Part shown: positions 35,065-44,093 of the stretch, piece after piece
Layout of the letters: the number at the start of each line of letters is the position of its first letter
Position numbering within the stretch: position 1 is the first letter of the stretch
Assembly: GCA_022448085.1 (NCBI GenBank)
Contig: JAKUTH010000018.1
Span: forward strand, 1 to 44,516
Direction of reading: 5' to 3'
Length of the DNA: 44,516 bases
Source of the DNA: Pseudomonadales bacterium
GTDB lineage: Bacteria > Pseudomonadota > Gammaproteobacteria > Pseudomonadales > Azotimanducaceae
Made by a program: the position numbers and the translations under genes
The notes under the pieces: generated by a model
Databases searched by the model: none
What the model was told of the DNA's origin: nothing
The model's input: only the letters and a program-made list of their open reading frames with translations

Positions 35065-36780
35065 ATGAGCGAAAGTTTCGCAGATCTGTTCGAAGAGAGT
35101 CTCAACACAGTTGAGATGGTGCCGGGATCGATTGTGATTGGCACCGTAGTGGACATCGACAGCGAGTGGGTTGTTGTTCACGCAGGGTTGAAGTCGGAAG
35201 GGGTGATTCCAAGAAATCAATTTGTCAGCGAGAGCGGCGAGTTCAACGTCGAAATAGGCGATCAGGTTAAGGTCGCAATGGAGGTCGTTGACGATGGGTT
35301 TGGAGAAACACGGCTATCACGCGAAAAGGCGCGTCGTGCGGAGTCCTGGGACATGTTAGAAGAGGCATTTACCAGCAACGAGCCAGTGATTGGAGTAATG
35401 AACGGCAAAGTCAAAGGCGGCTTTACGGTAGATATCAATGACATAAGAGCTTTTTTGCCAGGCTCTCTTGTAGATATTAGGCCGTTAAGAGAAACGATTC
35501 ACCTTGAAGGGAAACCGCTTGAGTTCAAAGTGATAAAACTCGATCAGAAGCGAAATAACGTCGTGGTTTCTCGGCGTGCAGTGCTCGAGCAAGAAAATAG
35601 CGAAGAGCGTGATGCGCTCCTTGGTTCGCTCGAAGAGGGCCAGGAAGTTAATGGAGTCGTTAAGAATTTGACAGATTATGGGGCATTTGTTGATTTAGGA
35701 GGAATCGACGGCTTGTTGCACATTACGGATATGGCTTGGCGACGAATTCGGCACCCGAGTGAAATGGTGAATGTGGGTGATGAATTGCCGGTCAAGATTC
35801 TTAAGTTCGACCGAGAAAAGAATCGAGTTTCACTTGGCATGAAGCAACTTGGAGATGACCCATGGGTGGAAATCAAAGGTCGCTACCCGGAGAATACCCG
35901 GGTGCAGGCGGTTGTCACGAATCTAACCGATTACGGCTGCTTCGCGGAAATCGAGGAGGGCGTTGAGGGGCTTGTTCATGTCTCTGAAATGGATTGGACC
36001 AACAAAAACATACATCCTTCAAAAGTCGTAGCTGTTGGCGATGAAGTGGAAGTTATGGTGTTGGATATTGATGAAGAACGGCGTCGGATATCGTTGGGGA
36101 TCAAACAGTGTCGGGAGAATCCGTGGGGCGAATTCGGAAGCAAACATGCTCAAGGAGATCACCTATCGGGCAAGATTAAATCGATTACAGATTTTGGGAT
36201 ATTCATTGGTCTCGAAGGCGGCATTGACGGATTGGTGCATCTATCTGATATCTCGTGGGATGAGGATGGAGAGACAGCAGTTCGTCGGTATAGCAAGGGC
36301 GAAGAACTCGAAACGGTCATTCTAGCAATCGACTCTGAGCGAGAGAGAATTTCGCTGGGTGTTAAGCAGCTCGAGAAGGACCCATTTTCTGATTTTGTCT
36401 CCGAGCATGATCGAGGAAGCATCGTCCAGGCAACAGTATCCGAAGTTGAAGAAAAGCACGCTGTTCTGACTCTTGCGGAGGGCGTGGAGGGCGTTTTGAA
36501 AGCGTCTGAAATTAGTATTGAATCGGTTGATGACGCCCGACAGTCTCTGAGTATTGGCGACGAACTCGAAGTGAAAATTTTGGGCCTCGATCGAAAGAAT
36601 CGAGCCATTACCCTTTCAGCCAAATCCAGAGAAATTGACGATGAACAAGAAGCGCATCGAGAGTATCAAGGGCAGGGCGACGCTCGCGCTGGAGCAACAA
36701 CTCTTGGCGATTTGATCAAAGCGCAGATGGGCGCTGATGACGATCATGAAGAATCGGAAGAAGAAAGCCCGACCGAATGA
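35065..36780 (+). CDS. rpsA: 30S ribosomal protein S1
   Basis: RNA-binding ribosomal protein that recruits mRNA to the 30S subunit. Six S1 domains are visible (starts near residues 18, 104, 190, 275, 362 and 449); repeats 3-5 share variants of [20 protein letters not shown]. 571 aa against 557 in E. coli, ending in an acidic tail. AGGAAAC lies just upstream of the ATG. The strong dependence of weak-SD genes on S1 could matter here, since several genes lack clear ribosome-binding sites. Confidence 0.97.
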   Translation: MSESFADLFEESLNTVEMVPGSIVIGTVVDIDSEWVVVHAGLKSEGVIPRNQFVSESGEFNVEIGDQVKVAMEVVDDGFGETRLSREKARRAESWDMLEEAFTSNEPVIGVMNGKVKGGFTVDINDIRAFLPGSLVDIRPLRETIHLEGKPLEFKVIKLDQKRNNVVVSRRAVLEQENSEERDALLGSLEEGQEVNGVVKNLTDYGAFVDLGGIDGLLHITDMAWRRIRHPSEMVNVGDELPVKILKFDREKNRVSLGMKQLGDDPWVEIKGRYPENTRVQAVVTNLTDYGCFAEIEEGVEGLVHVSEMDWTNKNIHPSKVVAVGDEVEVMVLDIDEERRRISLGIKQCRENPWGEFGSKHAQGDHLSGKIKSITDFGIFIGLEGGIDGLVHLSDISWDEDGETAVRRYSKGEELETVILAIDSERERISLGVKQLEKDPFSDFVSEHDRGSIVQATVSEVEEKHAVLTLAEGVEGVLKASEISIESVDDARQSLSIGDELEVKILGLDRKNRAITLSAKSREIDDEQEAHREYQGQGDARAGATTLGDLIKAQMGADDDHEESEEESPTE

Positions 36781-36873
36781 TGGTAGAACTCACGTGACGG
36801 GGTCCCTTTAATCCAGACTCCTAAAGTCGATTCTTAATAGAACTCCAACCCCATGAAATATAAGGTATTTTAC

Positions 36874-36902
36874 TTGTAGCACGGATTTTGCTGTGATAGT
36901 TT
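36874..36902 (+). promoter_or_regulatory. Candidate promoter for ihfB
   Basis: TTGTAG (36874-36879), a 17-base spacer and TAGTTT (36897-36902), preceded by TGA that makes an extended -10. It is placed 30 bases before ihfB in the 152-bp gap after rpsA. Only a moderate match to consensus. Confidence 0.35.
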
Positions 36903-36932
36903 CGGTAGGGCTGGATGCCTTGGTTGGGGACA

Positions 36933-37244
36933 ATGACGAAGTCGGAGCTTATTGAGCGAATTTCTGCCAACCATTCTCAGCTGTCGCCGAAAGACGTAGA
37001 ACTTGCGGTAAAAGAGATTTTGGAACACATGTCGTGGACGCTTTCCAGTGGAGCAAGAATTGAAATTCGTGGCTTTGGTAGTTTCGCGCTTCATTACCGT
37101 GTCCCGCGTATCGGTCGGAATCCAAAAACGGGCGAAGCCGTAGGCTTGATGGGGAAATATGTACCGCATTTTAAACCTGGAAAAGAGCTGCGAGATCGAG
37201 TAAATGGGTCGCTCGACGACACGTCGTTATCGGACGATATATAA
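36933..37244 (+). CDS. ihfB: Integration host factor subunit beta
   Basis: DNA-bending HU-family protein that pairs with Ihf[12 protein letters not shown] starts the protein, followed by [31 protein letters not shown] and [10 protein letters not shown], with the tip of the DNA-binding arm and the closing [17 protein letters not shown] chose the ATG at 36933 (103 aa), matching the E. coli N-terminus; an ATG at 36915 would add six residues. The rpsA-ihfB order is conserved in gammaproteobacteria. Confidence 0.95.
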   Translation: MTKSELIERISANHSQLSPKDVELAVKEILEHMSWTLSSGARIEIRGFGSFALHYRVPRIGRNPKTGEAVGLMGKYVPHFKPGKELRDRVNGSLDDTSLSDDI

Positions 37245-37318
37245 GCTTTCCTAGTGGTATAGGTTCTAGCAGCCCCACGTAAAGAATCCGATAGGTCGAA
37301 TGCAAACCAGGTAGTTAC

Positions 37319-37594
37319 GTGAAACAAGTTCTGCTGATTATTATTGGTATAGCTATTGCAGGGCTTGCAACATTGTTTGCCATTGAAAACGCATCAGTCG
37401 TTTCGTTATCTATTTTTGAATTTCGGTCGGCTCAACTACCGTTGTTCGTTTGGTTGGTAATAGCATTCTCGGCCGGCTTGGTATTGGGCTTGTTTGTCGC
37501 GGCCATAGTTTTTTTTCGGGCGAAAACTCGTGAACGGAAAATTAAACAAGATCTCGGTGCCAACCGTAAGGAATCGTTTAAGTTGCAGAAATAG
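37319..37594 (+). CDS. lapA: LapA-like (DUF1049) inner-membrane protein
   Basis: Small membrane protein of the lipopolysaccharide-assembly LapA family. Two hydrophobic segments (about residues 4-22 and 40-66) flank the family pattern FAIENASVVSLSIFEF and LPLFVWLVIAFSAGLVLG, and a basic cytoplasmic tail follows. 91 aa, GTG start at 37319. In E. coli LapA works beside LapB; here the following lapB is broken. Position right after ihfB supports the call. Confidence 0.82.
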   Translation: MKQVLLIIIGIAIAGLATLFAIENASVVSLSIFEFRSAQLPLFVWLVIAFSAGLVLGLFVAAIVFFRAKTRERKIKQDLGANRKESFKLQK

Positions 37595-37609
37595 TCAGGG
37601 CTAAAGTAG

Positions 37610-37898
37610 TACCCAAGAATCAAGCTCAAAAGACGCGTAGACATATCCGATGCGGTAGAAGAAGCGTTTGAGTTTGAAGAACCGGTTCCGAACCGAGCAA
37701 TGCACATCGTCCCGTTAGCTTTGGGCAATTTGTTTAGACGATCGTCAGGTTCAAAAAGCGCTAGTCCAACAAGGCCGATACCAGCGTGCGATCGGTTCTA
37801 GAGGCCAGTGCGTGAATGTCTGGGGATTGTTATTCTTTGATCTTCAACCCGCCAATTGTCCATCTGCTACCCAGAGTTGGACTATAAAACCGGCGCTA
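37610..37898 (+). pseudogene. lapB: Decayed, internally deleted lapB (yciM) remnant
   Basis: lapB normally follows lapA. In one frame the segment reads VDISDAVEEAFEFEE and, at 37715-37741, LALGNLFRR, the family's conserved early TPR motif (LTLGNLFRSRGE in E. coli). From 37743 homology continues in the next frame (RQVQKALVQQGR), then QCVNVWGLLFFDLQ and, at 37857-37892, CPSATQSWTIKP, matching the C-terminal rubredoxin-like end of LapB (CPSC, then WSTIKP in E. coli). About 290 bp remain of about 1170, so most TPRs are deleted. No start codon is found, a TAG lies just upstream, and zinc cysteines are lost. Short matches make details uncertain, but both ends lying in order next to lapA make chance unlikely. 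Confidence 0.72.
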
Positions 37899-37929
37899 AG
37901 TGATTCTGCTGCCGTATTGGGACATGTGC

Positions 37930-38871
37930 ATGAGAAGTTCATCCGTAGGGCGTGAACCCGCATGGTTTGCGCGCGCCCTAGGCACACCAAGTGAAAGTTC
38001 GTCAATCAAGGTGGATGGAATTGACATCCATTACGCGTGTTGGGGCGACACCAGCCAACCAGGCATCGTGCTAATACACGGGAGCAACGCTCACCTTGAG
38101 TGGTGGCGCTTTGTCGCCCCATTTTTGGCTGACCAATTTCGAGTAGTGGCGCTAGACCTATCGGGCAATGGGAATAGCCAATGGCGGTCCCAGTACAGCG
38201 GCGAAGCGTACGCGAAAGAAGTTGAAGCAGTTGCTCGCGAGGCCATTGAGCACCCGAACCCGTTTATTGTCGGCCATAGTTTTGGTGGATTTGTTGCGCT
38301 TGAAGCCGGCCATCGATACGGGCCGCAATTGGGAGGCGTTGTATTAGTAGACTATACAGTTGCTCCTCCTGAGACTTACAACGAGTGGGGCCTTCGAGCG
38401 CGACGAGAGGCGTTGGGCCCTCGTAGGACGCGCGTATACGAAGACGTAGATACAGCGCTAGCCCGATTCCGCTTATTGCCCGAACAACCCATAGAGTACG
38501 AGTGTGTGTTGGAGCATATCGCCAAGCACTCGCTCCGAAGGGTGGAAGGTGGTTGGACATGGAAATTCGACCCGACCATGTTTGATGATCTCGAAATGGG
38601 CGCCGACCAACACCAAAAGTTTGCTCGTATGCTGTGCCGTTCGGCGGTGATTCTTGGTGAAACGAGTGGTGATGAGGGTGCGAAGTCGGCACCCTTTATG
38701 TCTCAGATGACGGCTGGAAAATTACCTTCATTCAGCGTCCCCGGAACGCATCACCACCTCATGTTCGAGGAACCCATCGCGTTAGCGATGGGCCTGAAGG
38801 GTATTTTTTTGGCATGGTTACGTGAAGATGGGGTTGAGGTTATGAATGAGAGCTTGAGTACCCATCGATAA
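37930..38871 (+). CDS. Alpha/beta-fold hydrolase
   Basis: Serine hydrolase of unknown substrate. IVLIHGSNAHLEWWRFVAPFL gives the oxyanion-hole region, VVALDLSGNGNS follows, and the nucleophile elbow is GHSFGG. A late His in GTHHHLMFEEP is the likely catalytic base. I chose the ATG at 37930 (313 aa) because GGGA lies 7 bases upstream; an ATG at 37924 and a GTG at 37900 are also in frame. The upstream region is the lapB remnant, so its promoter may lie in decayed coding DNA (a TATAAA lies at 37882-37887). It converges with the FAD dehydrogenase gene, 17 bp away. Confidence 0.85.
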   Translation: MRSSSVGREPAWFARALGTPSESSSIKVDGIDIHYACWGDTSQPGIVLIHGSNAHLEWWRFVAPFLADQFRVVALDLSGNGNSQWRSQYSGEAYAKEVEAVAREAIEHPNPFIVGHSFGGFVALEAGHRYGPQLGGVVLVDYTVAPPETYNEWGLRARREALGPRRTRVYEDVDTALARFRLLPEQPIEYECVLEHIAKHSLRRVEGGWTWKFDPTMFDDLEMGADQHQKFARMLCRSAVILGETSGDEGAKSAPFMSQMTAGKLPSFSVPGTHHHLMFEEPIALAMGLKGIFLAWLREDGVEVMNESLSTHR

Positions 38872-38888
38872 ATCAAACGTAGAAGATG

Positions 38889-40352
38889 TCAAGCGCTGGA
38901 GTCGTTTGCAGCGTTGCTGCCGGCGACGCGTCCAAACACTGAACCCGAGGTCAGACCAGTTCCACCAGGATAGTTAAAGTAAAAGAGGCCGCCGACGATT
39001 TCACCGGCTGCGTAAAGTCCGGGGATTGGACTTCCGGCTTCGTCGATGACCCGTGCGTTAGAGTCCACATGGAGGCCACCGAAAGTAAACGTAATTCCAC
39101 AAGTAACACCGTATGCCTCAAAAGGCGGGGTATCGATGGGGTTCGCCCAGTTCGACTTTGGAACCGCAAGACCTTGCGTACAAAGCCCGTCTTTCACCGA
39201 TGGATCGAACAGCGTATCGCCGTTGCAAGCGGCATTGTATGCGGACACGCAGCTCACGAAGTTCTCGGTGTCCACGTCTTCCATACGTTGCGCCAACTCA
39301 CTCAGTGTTTCTGCTTGTAAGCGGGTTACTTGTTTTATTCGGTACTCATCTCTGAGTAGGTGGCTTACTTTTTTGTCGAAAATTTGGTACGCGAATTGGC
39401 CGGGCTGTTTTAGAATTTCGTGCCCGTAACGCGCGTAAGTGTAGTTCCGAAAATCAGCGCCCTCGTCCACGAATCGTTCTCCGTTCGCGTTGACCATGAT
39501 GCCCAAAGGGTAGGAATGTTTCTGGAAATTATCTCCCACCTCAAGGTCACCAAATTCCGGAGCATTACGGTCCCAGCTAACGGCGTGACATCCTGACCAG
39601 TGACCGCGGGTAGCGGCGCCGATCTCGGTAGCCATCTTGATCCCGTCACCGGTGTTAAATCGAGTGCCGCGAACGGGCGCGAGGTCCCAACCGGGTCCTA
39701 AGTACCGTGTCCTCCATGCGGGATTGGACTCGAACCCTCCACAAGCCAATACCACCGCATCGGCAGCAATCGAGGCGTCACCAACTTCGACTCCACAAAC
39801 GTTGCCCGCTTTGCTTAGCAATCGAGTTGCACGACTTTGGTATCGAATTACCACGCCGATTCTTTCTGCAATCGTGGTCAGACTATCAACCAAACCTGGG
39901 CCTCCACCCCAAGCTTCCACGGTTAGACCGCCCCAAAATCGAGCGGTCCCTTCAATCTCAAACGACTGGCGGCCGTAGAGCGGGAGAAAACGGACCCCGT
40001 GCTGCTGCATCCACCGCAAGGTTTCAAAACTTTCCTCGACTAACCTTTCGGCAAGGTCAGGATCAATTCGATAGTTTGTAACCCTACCCAGATCTTCATA
40101 GAAATCCTCACGAGCGTAGGTTCCAAATTCGGTGCGCTCGATCTCTGATGGTGTGAGATCGGGCATAATTTTTAAGAGGTCGTCGATGCCCTCGTACACG
40201 GTTCGCATCGCGCCCGCTGTGAAGCGCGAATTCCCTCCCCGCAATTCGTATGACGCGCGTTCTAGTAGGACGACATCGGCACCTCGTTCGCGCGCACTAA
40301 TCGCCGCGCAAAGCGCGGCGTTGCCTCCCCCGACGATCACCACGTGCTTCAT
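38889..40352 (-). CDS. FAD-dependent dehydrogenase (tricarballylate dehydrogenase TcuA / fumarate reductase family)
   Basis: Flavoprotein with the dinucleotide-binding motif VVIVGGGNAALCAAISARERGA at the N-terminus, written here as VVIVGGGNAALCAA plus its extension, and ERASYELRGGNSRFTAGAMR, which resembles TcuA. VLACGGFESNP, GLHVDSNARVID, PGLYAAGEIVGG and the closing YPGGTGLTSGSVFGRVAG belong to the fumarate reductase/3-ketosteroid dehydrogenase superfamily. 487 aa. The substrate cannot be read. It overlaps the CoA-transferase gene by 4 bp, so the two probably act in one pathway on an organic acid. Confidence 0.82.
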   Translation of the reverse strand: MKHVVIVGGGNAALCAAISARERGADVVLLERASYELRGGNSRFTAGAMRTVYEGIDDLLKIMPDLTPSEIERTEFGTYAREDFYEDLGRVTNYRIDPDLAERLVEESFETLRWMQQHGVRFLPLYGRQSFEIEGTARFWGGLTVEAWGGGPGLVDSLTTIAERIGVVIRYQSRATRLLSKAGNVCGVEVGDASIAADAVVLACGGFESNPAWRTRYLGPGWDLAPVRGTRFNTGDGIKMATEIGAATRGHWSGCHAVSWDRNAPEFGDLEVGDNFQKHSYPLGIMVNANGERFVDEGADFRNYTYARYGHEILKQPGQFAYQIFDKKVSHLLRDEYRIKQVTRLQAETLSELAQRMEDVDTENFVSCVSAYNAACNGDTLFDPSVKDGLCTQGLAVPKSNWANPIDTPPFEAYGVTCGITFTFGGLHVDSNARVIDEAGSPIPGLYAAGEIVGGLFYFNYPGGTGLTSGSVFGRVAGSNAANDSSA

Positions 40353-41563
40353 ACAATCACGCCTATTTTTCGTAAGCGTTTTATTTCTGAAGGATTAATT
40401 CCTGACTCCGTTAGAATTTCATCGCTATCACGTCCGAGCGTTGGGGGTGCAGATGTCGGTCCCGTGGGTGCGTCGTCAACTGTAAACCCCGCGCCCAAAA
40501 ACGTGAGGGCATCATCCATTCCGGGGACATCGGATATGGTTGTGAAGCTCTTTCTAAACTTCAATTGCGGATGTTGCACGACTTCGTCGAGGCTCTTCAA
40601 TTGTCCCGACGGTACACCCGCCTTGCGAAGTACGTCGTCCCAATGATTCGCTGAATCTGTCGAGAAAATCTCACCAAAAATTGTACGTAGCTCGTCTCGG
40701 TGTTTGCTTGACGCGTTGATGTCACGAAAACGATCGTCTTCCAACAAATCTCCGCGGCCAAGCGCGCGGGCCATCCGTTCGAACAAGCGTTGATTGTTGG
40801 CGTTAACCAAAAGCACTCCGTCCTTGGTCTTCCAGGTACCGGCGGATCCGATTTGGGCTAACGGGTTGGGCCCTACCCGTGGTCCAACCTTGCCGGTGGC
40901 GAAGAAGTTGTAGTAGTTGAGTCCCATTAGCGCCATGCAAGATTCGAGCATCGAGACATCCAAAAAAGCTCCCGCGCCCTCACGGCCCATACGGACCAGC
41001 GCACCGAGAATGGCCGAGCTTGCAACGATTGCCGTGCCGGCGTCGGCGACGGCAAATCCAACACGGACGGGCTGTTCTTCGGTTCCAGTTGCCATGAACA
41101 TGCCGGATTCACCCTGTATTAAATGATCCATTGCGGGACGATCTGCATCCGGACCTGTCTGCCCGTACCCAGAGATCGCGCAATAAATTATGGATGGGTT
41201 TGCAGTCCGGGCAGTTTCGTAACCGATGCCAATCCGATCGGCGGTTCCGGGACGCATGTTAATCACGATCACGTCCGCGTCTTTCATTAGTTGGTTCACG
41301 ACGCGGACTCCATCTTCGGTTTTCAGATTTAGGGCAAGGGAACGTTTGTTTGCATTTTGGCCGAGAAAACCTGGCGACATCCCCGGAGCAAGCTGCACCC
41401 CCATAGAACGCATTTGGTCGCCGGCTCCGGGCGCTTCGACTTTAATGACGTCAGCACCCATGAGAGCGAGCTGATACGTGCAGAGCGGACCGGCGTGCAC
41501 GTGCGTGAAGTCCAGTACCCGCACTCCTTCAAGGAGATCGATGCGCGCCGAATTTTCTGGCAT
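40349..41563 (-). CDS. CaiB/BaiF family (class III) CoA-transferase
   Basis: Moves CoA between carboxylic acids. The N-terminus has RVLDFTHVHAGPLCTYQLAL and GADVIKVEAPGAGDQMRS, followed by VINMRPGT. AISGYGQTGPDADRPAMDHL carries the likely catalytic Asp, then IQGESGMF. 404 aa is typical. It is translationally coupled to the downstream FAD dehydrogenase and lies 66 bp from a divergent enoyl-CoA hydratase gene, suggesting a shared control region. The acid substrate is unknown. Confidence 0.9.
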   Translation of the reverse strand: MPENSARIDLLEGVRVLDFTHVHAGPLCTYQLALMGADVIKVEAPGAGDQMRSMGVQLAPGMSPGFLGQNANKRSLALNLKTEDGVRVVNQLMKDADVIVINMRPGTADRIGIGYETARTANPSIIYCAISGYGQTGPDADRPAMDHLIQGESGMFMATGTEEQPVRVGFAVADAGTAIVASSAILGALVRMGREGAGAFLDVSMLESCMALMGLNYYNFFATGKVGPRVGPNPLAQIGSAGTWKTKDGVLLVNANNQRLFERMARALGRGDLLEDDRFRDINASSKHRDELRTIFGEIFSTDSANHWDDVLRKAGVPSGQLKSLDEVVQHPQLKFRKSFTTISDVPGMDDALTFLGAGFTVDDAPTGPTSAPPTLGRDSDEILTESGINPSEIKRLRKIGVIV

Positions 41564-41592
41564 TTGCCCGTTATCCTGCTTACTCGTAGTCT
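41564..41592 (+). promoter_or_regulatory. Candidate promoter for the enoyl-CoA hydratase gene
   Basis: TTGCCC (41564-41569), a 17-base spacer and TAGTCT (41587-41592) lie in the 66-bp divergent gap, 37 bases before the start codon. Moderate consensus match; no clear operator. Confidence 0.3.
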
Positions 41593-41629
41593 TTGGAGCC
41601 TATCACGAGCGTATCGGGGGGAATGGAAC

Positions 41630-42421
41630 GTGGACGTTAGCCAATTTGAGAGAGAAGGGCACGTTGCGCGAATCACGCTGGATCGGCCGGAAGCGTTGAA
41701 TTCACTCAATCCGGATCTTCGCTGGGAGCTTTCGCAACACTTCGACGAGGTAGAAAAAAATGACGAGATCTGGATCGCGGTGGTGACAGGTAGGGGAGAC
41801 AGAGCGTTTTGTGCCGGTGCTGACCTGAAGCATCGAGCGCGGGAACGAGATGCCACGGACGAACAACGTGCGGTTTGGGCTCAGAAGAATATCGAGACTC
41901 GGTCCTTAACCGAACGTTGGTATTTCTCCAAACCGGTAATCGCGCGGGTGAACGGTTTCGCGCTGGGGGGTGGGCTCGAATTGGCGATGGCGTGTGACAT
42001 CATCGTCGCGGCCGACCATGCAGAGTTTGGTCTACCGGAACCGCGCCGAGGCCTCATTGCGGGGGCCGTTGGCGTCCATCGTTTACCGCGCCAGATCGGA
42101 CTAAAACCTGCGATGGGGCACATGCTGACTGGCCGTCACATGTCGGCCAACCGCGCGTACGAGTTGGGGTTGGTAAACCAGGTCGTGTCACTCGGTGATC
42201 TGGATTCGGCTGTAAATAGCTGGATTGAAGATATCCTTCGTTGCGCGCCTCTCTCCGTCAGAGCGACAAAAGAAGCCGCGATGCGGGGTCTCGATATGGC
42301 TTTACCGCAGGCTTTTTACAGTGAATACGAGTGGGAACAGAAACGCCAACGTAGTGCTGATACGTTAGAAGGGCCGAGGGCGTTTTCCGAAAAACGGGAA
42401 CCACGTTGGGTGGGCAAATGA
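41630..42421 (+). CDS. Enoyl-CoA hydratase/isomerase family protein
   Basis: Crotonase-fold enzyme. ITLDRPEALNSLNPDLR, TGRGDRAFCAGADLK (oxyanion-hole glycine region), NGFALGGGLELAMACDIIVA and FGLPEPRRGLIAGAVGVHRL are family signatures. The C-terminus ends in the GPRAFSEKREPRW pattern common in hydratases. The GTG at 41630 is chosen because GGGGGGA lies 8 bases upstream and the family N-terminus follows; the frame runs open much further upstream, but over the opposite-strand CoA-transferase. 263 aa. It overlaps the zinc dehydrogenase gene by 4 bp. Confidence 0.9.
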   Translation: MDVSQFEREGHVARITLDRPEALNSLNPDLRWELSQHFDEVEKNDEIWIAVVTGRGDRAFCAGADLKHRARERDATDEQRAVWAQKNIETRSLTERWYFSKPVIARVNGFALGGGLELAMACDIIVAADHAEFGLPEPRRGLIAGAVGVHRLPRQIGLKPAMGHMLTGRHMSANRAYELGLVNQVVSLGDLDSAVNSWIEDILRCAPLSVRATKEAAMRGLDMALPQAFYSEYEWEQKRQRSADTLEGPRAFSEKREPRWVGK

Positions 42422-43515
42422 ACGTTCCCAAGTCTTCCTTCGCTATGGTTCAGATTGGGCCACGCAAGCTCGAGGCAAGGGACGTGCCAATTCCTGATAT
42501 CGCTGCAGATGGCGCTATTCTTGAGCTTGAAGCCTGCGGCATTTGTGGAAGCGATTACGAACAATTTGAAGGCGTCCTGCGAACGCCGTTCCCGGTAATT
42601 CCAGGCCATGAACCCCTCGGAAAAATCGTGCGTATCGGCGATCTTGCGGCTGCTCGGTGGGGTGTTGATGAAGGAGATCGTGTGGCGATCGAGACGATGG
42701 TGTCTTGTCGCCATTGCGAACCGTGTTTGGGTGGTGCGTACCACTTATGTGACAACAGGCGAATCTATTCCTATATCCCGCTTACCGAAGCACCGGGCCT
42801 ATGGGGCGGGTATTCGCAATACATGTACCTGCATCCGAACTCGATCGTTCATCGAATGGATTCGAGTTTGCCGGCAGAAACTGCCGTCATTTTTAACCCA
42901 TTAGGTGCCGGCTTTCGTTGGGCTGTGGAAATTCCAGAGACTAGTGTTGGCGACACCATCGTCATCCTCGGGCCAGGGCAGCGAGGCTTGGCGAGCGTGA
43001 TTGCCTGTCGGGAGGCCGGCGCTGGAACGATCATCGTGACCGGCCTTGCCGCGGATGCTCGCAAACTCGAAGTAGCAAGGCTATACGGTGCCGACCACAC
43101 CATTGACGTCGATAACGAGGATGCCGTACGGCGCGTAAAAGAACTTACTGAAGGGAAAGGTACGGATATTGTCGTTGACGTCAGTTCCTACGCTACGCAA
43201 CCCGTTGTCGACGCGTTGTCCATGGTTCGACCCGGAGGAACTATCGTTCTGGCGGGCGTTAAGGGATTCAAGCCGGTTGATCAATTCGTCAGTGATCTAA
43301 TCGTCATGAAGGAAATAACGATCAAGGGCGCGTTCGGGGTGACGTCGTCGGGGTATGGCCGCGCGATTAAGCTAATCGAATCGGGCCGTGTTGATTTCAG
43401 CTCGATGCACACGCACAACTTCCCGCTCGCGGATGCAGAATTAGCGATTCGGACATTGGCGCGGGAAATTGACGGCGACGAATCCATCCATTCCTGCCTG
43501 ATTCCTCCTCACTAA
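42418..43515 (+). CDS. Zinc-binding alcohol dehydrogenase (MDR superfamily)
   Basis: Medium-chain dehydrogenase/reductase. EACGICGSDYEQF holds the catalytic-zinc Cys, GHEPLGKIV the second ligand region, and the structural-zinc cysteines lie in CRHCEPCLGGAYHLC. The nucleotide-binding motif is unusual, ILGPGQRGLASV in place of GxGxxG. 365 aa. The ATG at 42418 overlaps the hydratase stop (ATGA). The substrate is unknown; sorbitol/threonine dehydrogenase-like enzymes share these motifs. Confidence 0.88.
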   Translation: MNVPKSSFAMVQIGPRKLEARDVPIPDIAADGAILELEACGICGSDYEQFEGVLRTPFPVIPGHEPLGKIVRIGDLAAARWGVDEGDRVAIETMVSCRHCEPCLGGAYHLCDNRRIYSYIPLTEAPGLWGGYSQYMYLHPNSIVHRMDSSLPAETAVIFNPLGAGFRWAVEIPETSVGDTIVILGPGQRGLASVIACREAGAGTIIVTGLAADARKLEVARLYGADHTIDVDNEDAVRRVKELTEGKGTDIVVDVSSYATQPVVDALSMVRPGGTIVLAGVKGFKPVDQFVSDLIVMKEITIKGAFGVTSSGYGRAIKLIESGRVDFSSMHTHNFPLADAELAIRTLAREIDGDESIHSCLIPPH

Positions 43516-43562
43516 GGCTCATGTAGACTGGGCGAAGAGATCTGATTGGAGCAACGATTCGT

Positions 43563-44015
43563 ATGACGAATACACCGGACACCCGACCCACATTCGAATT
43601 CAACGAAAAAGTCGCGCGGTCGTTTTTGGACAATGCCTCGGTCGCAGGCGGGCTGCATGGTTACCTCGGGTTTGAGACGGTGGATGTTGGTCCAGGCACA
43701 ATGCAGGGAAGATTCCAAGTACGAGAGGAGTTACTTACGTCGTTCGGCAACATGCATGGCGGCGTTTTATCGGCATTTTGCGATCATCTTCTCGGCACCG
43801 TGTGTTACCCAGTAATGAAAAAAGGGCAATGGGCCGCGACAACGGAATTCAAAATCAATCTCACGCGGCCGGTGAGTGGCGGTGCCGTCGACGGTTATGC
43901 CACCATCGAGACGTTCGGGCGGACCCAAGCGGTTGTACGAATTGAAGTGCTTAACGAGGGGCGTATTGCGGCAATCGCGCAAGGAACCGTGACCATCATG
44001 GATCCGCGGGCGTGA
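43563..44015 (+). CDS. PaaI-family hotdog-fold thioesterase
   Basis: Predicted acyl-CoA thioesterase. GNMHGGVLSAFCDHLLGTVC is the hotdog-fold core with the family's HGG motif (about residue 61), followed by TTEFKINLTRPVSGG. 150 aa is typical. It lies 47 bp after the zinc dehydrogenase gene on the same strand and could release CoA from a product of the neighbouring enzymes. Confidence 0.85.
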   Translation: MTNTPDTRPTFEFNEKVARSFLDNASVAGGLHGYLGFETVDVGPGTMQGRFQVREELLTSFGNMHGGVLSAFCDHLLGTVCYPVMKKGQWAATTEFKINLTRPVSGGAVDGYATIETFGRTQAVVRIEVLNEGRIAAIAQGTVTIMDPRA

Positions 44016-44093
44016 ACCGTTTTATCGACGAGTTGGCGTTGATAAAGCGCCTCCCAGTGTCTGTCTAAAGTGGCGAGGCATCTTAGGGGTATC

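Noticed and set aside
41357-41629. An N-terminal extension of the enoyl-CoA hydratase
   Set aside because: The frame is open but overlaps the conserved start of the opposite-strand CoA-transferase and shows no family similarity; the GTG at 41630 has a ribosome-binding site.
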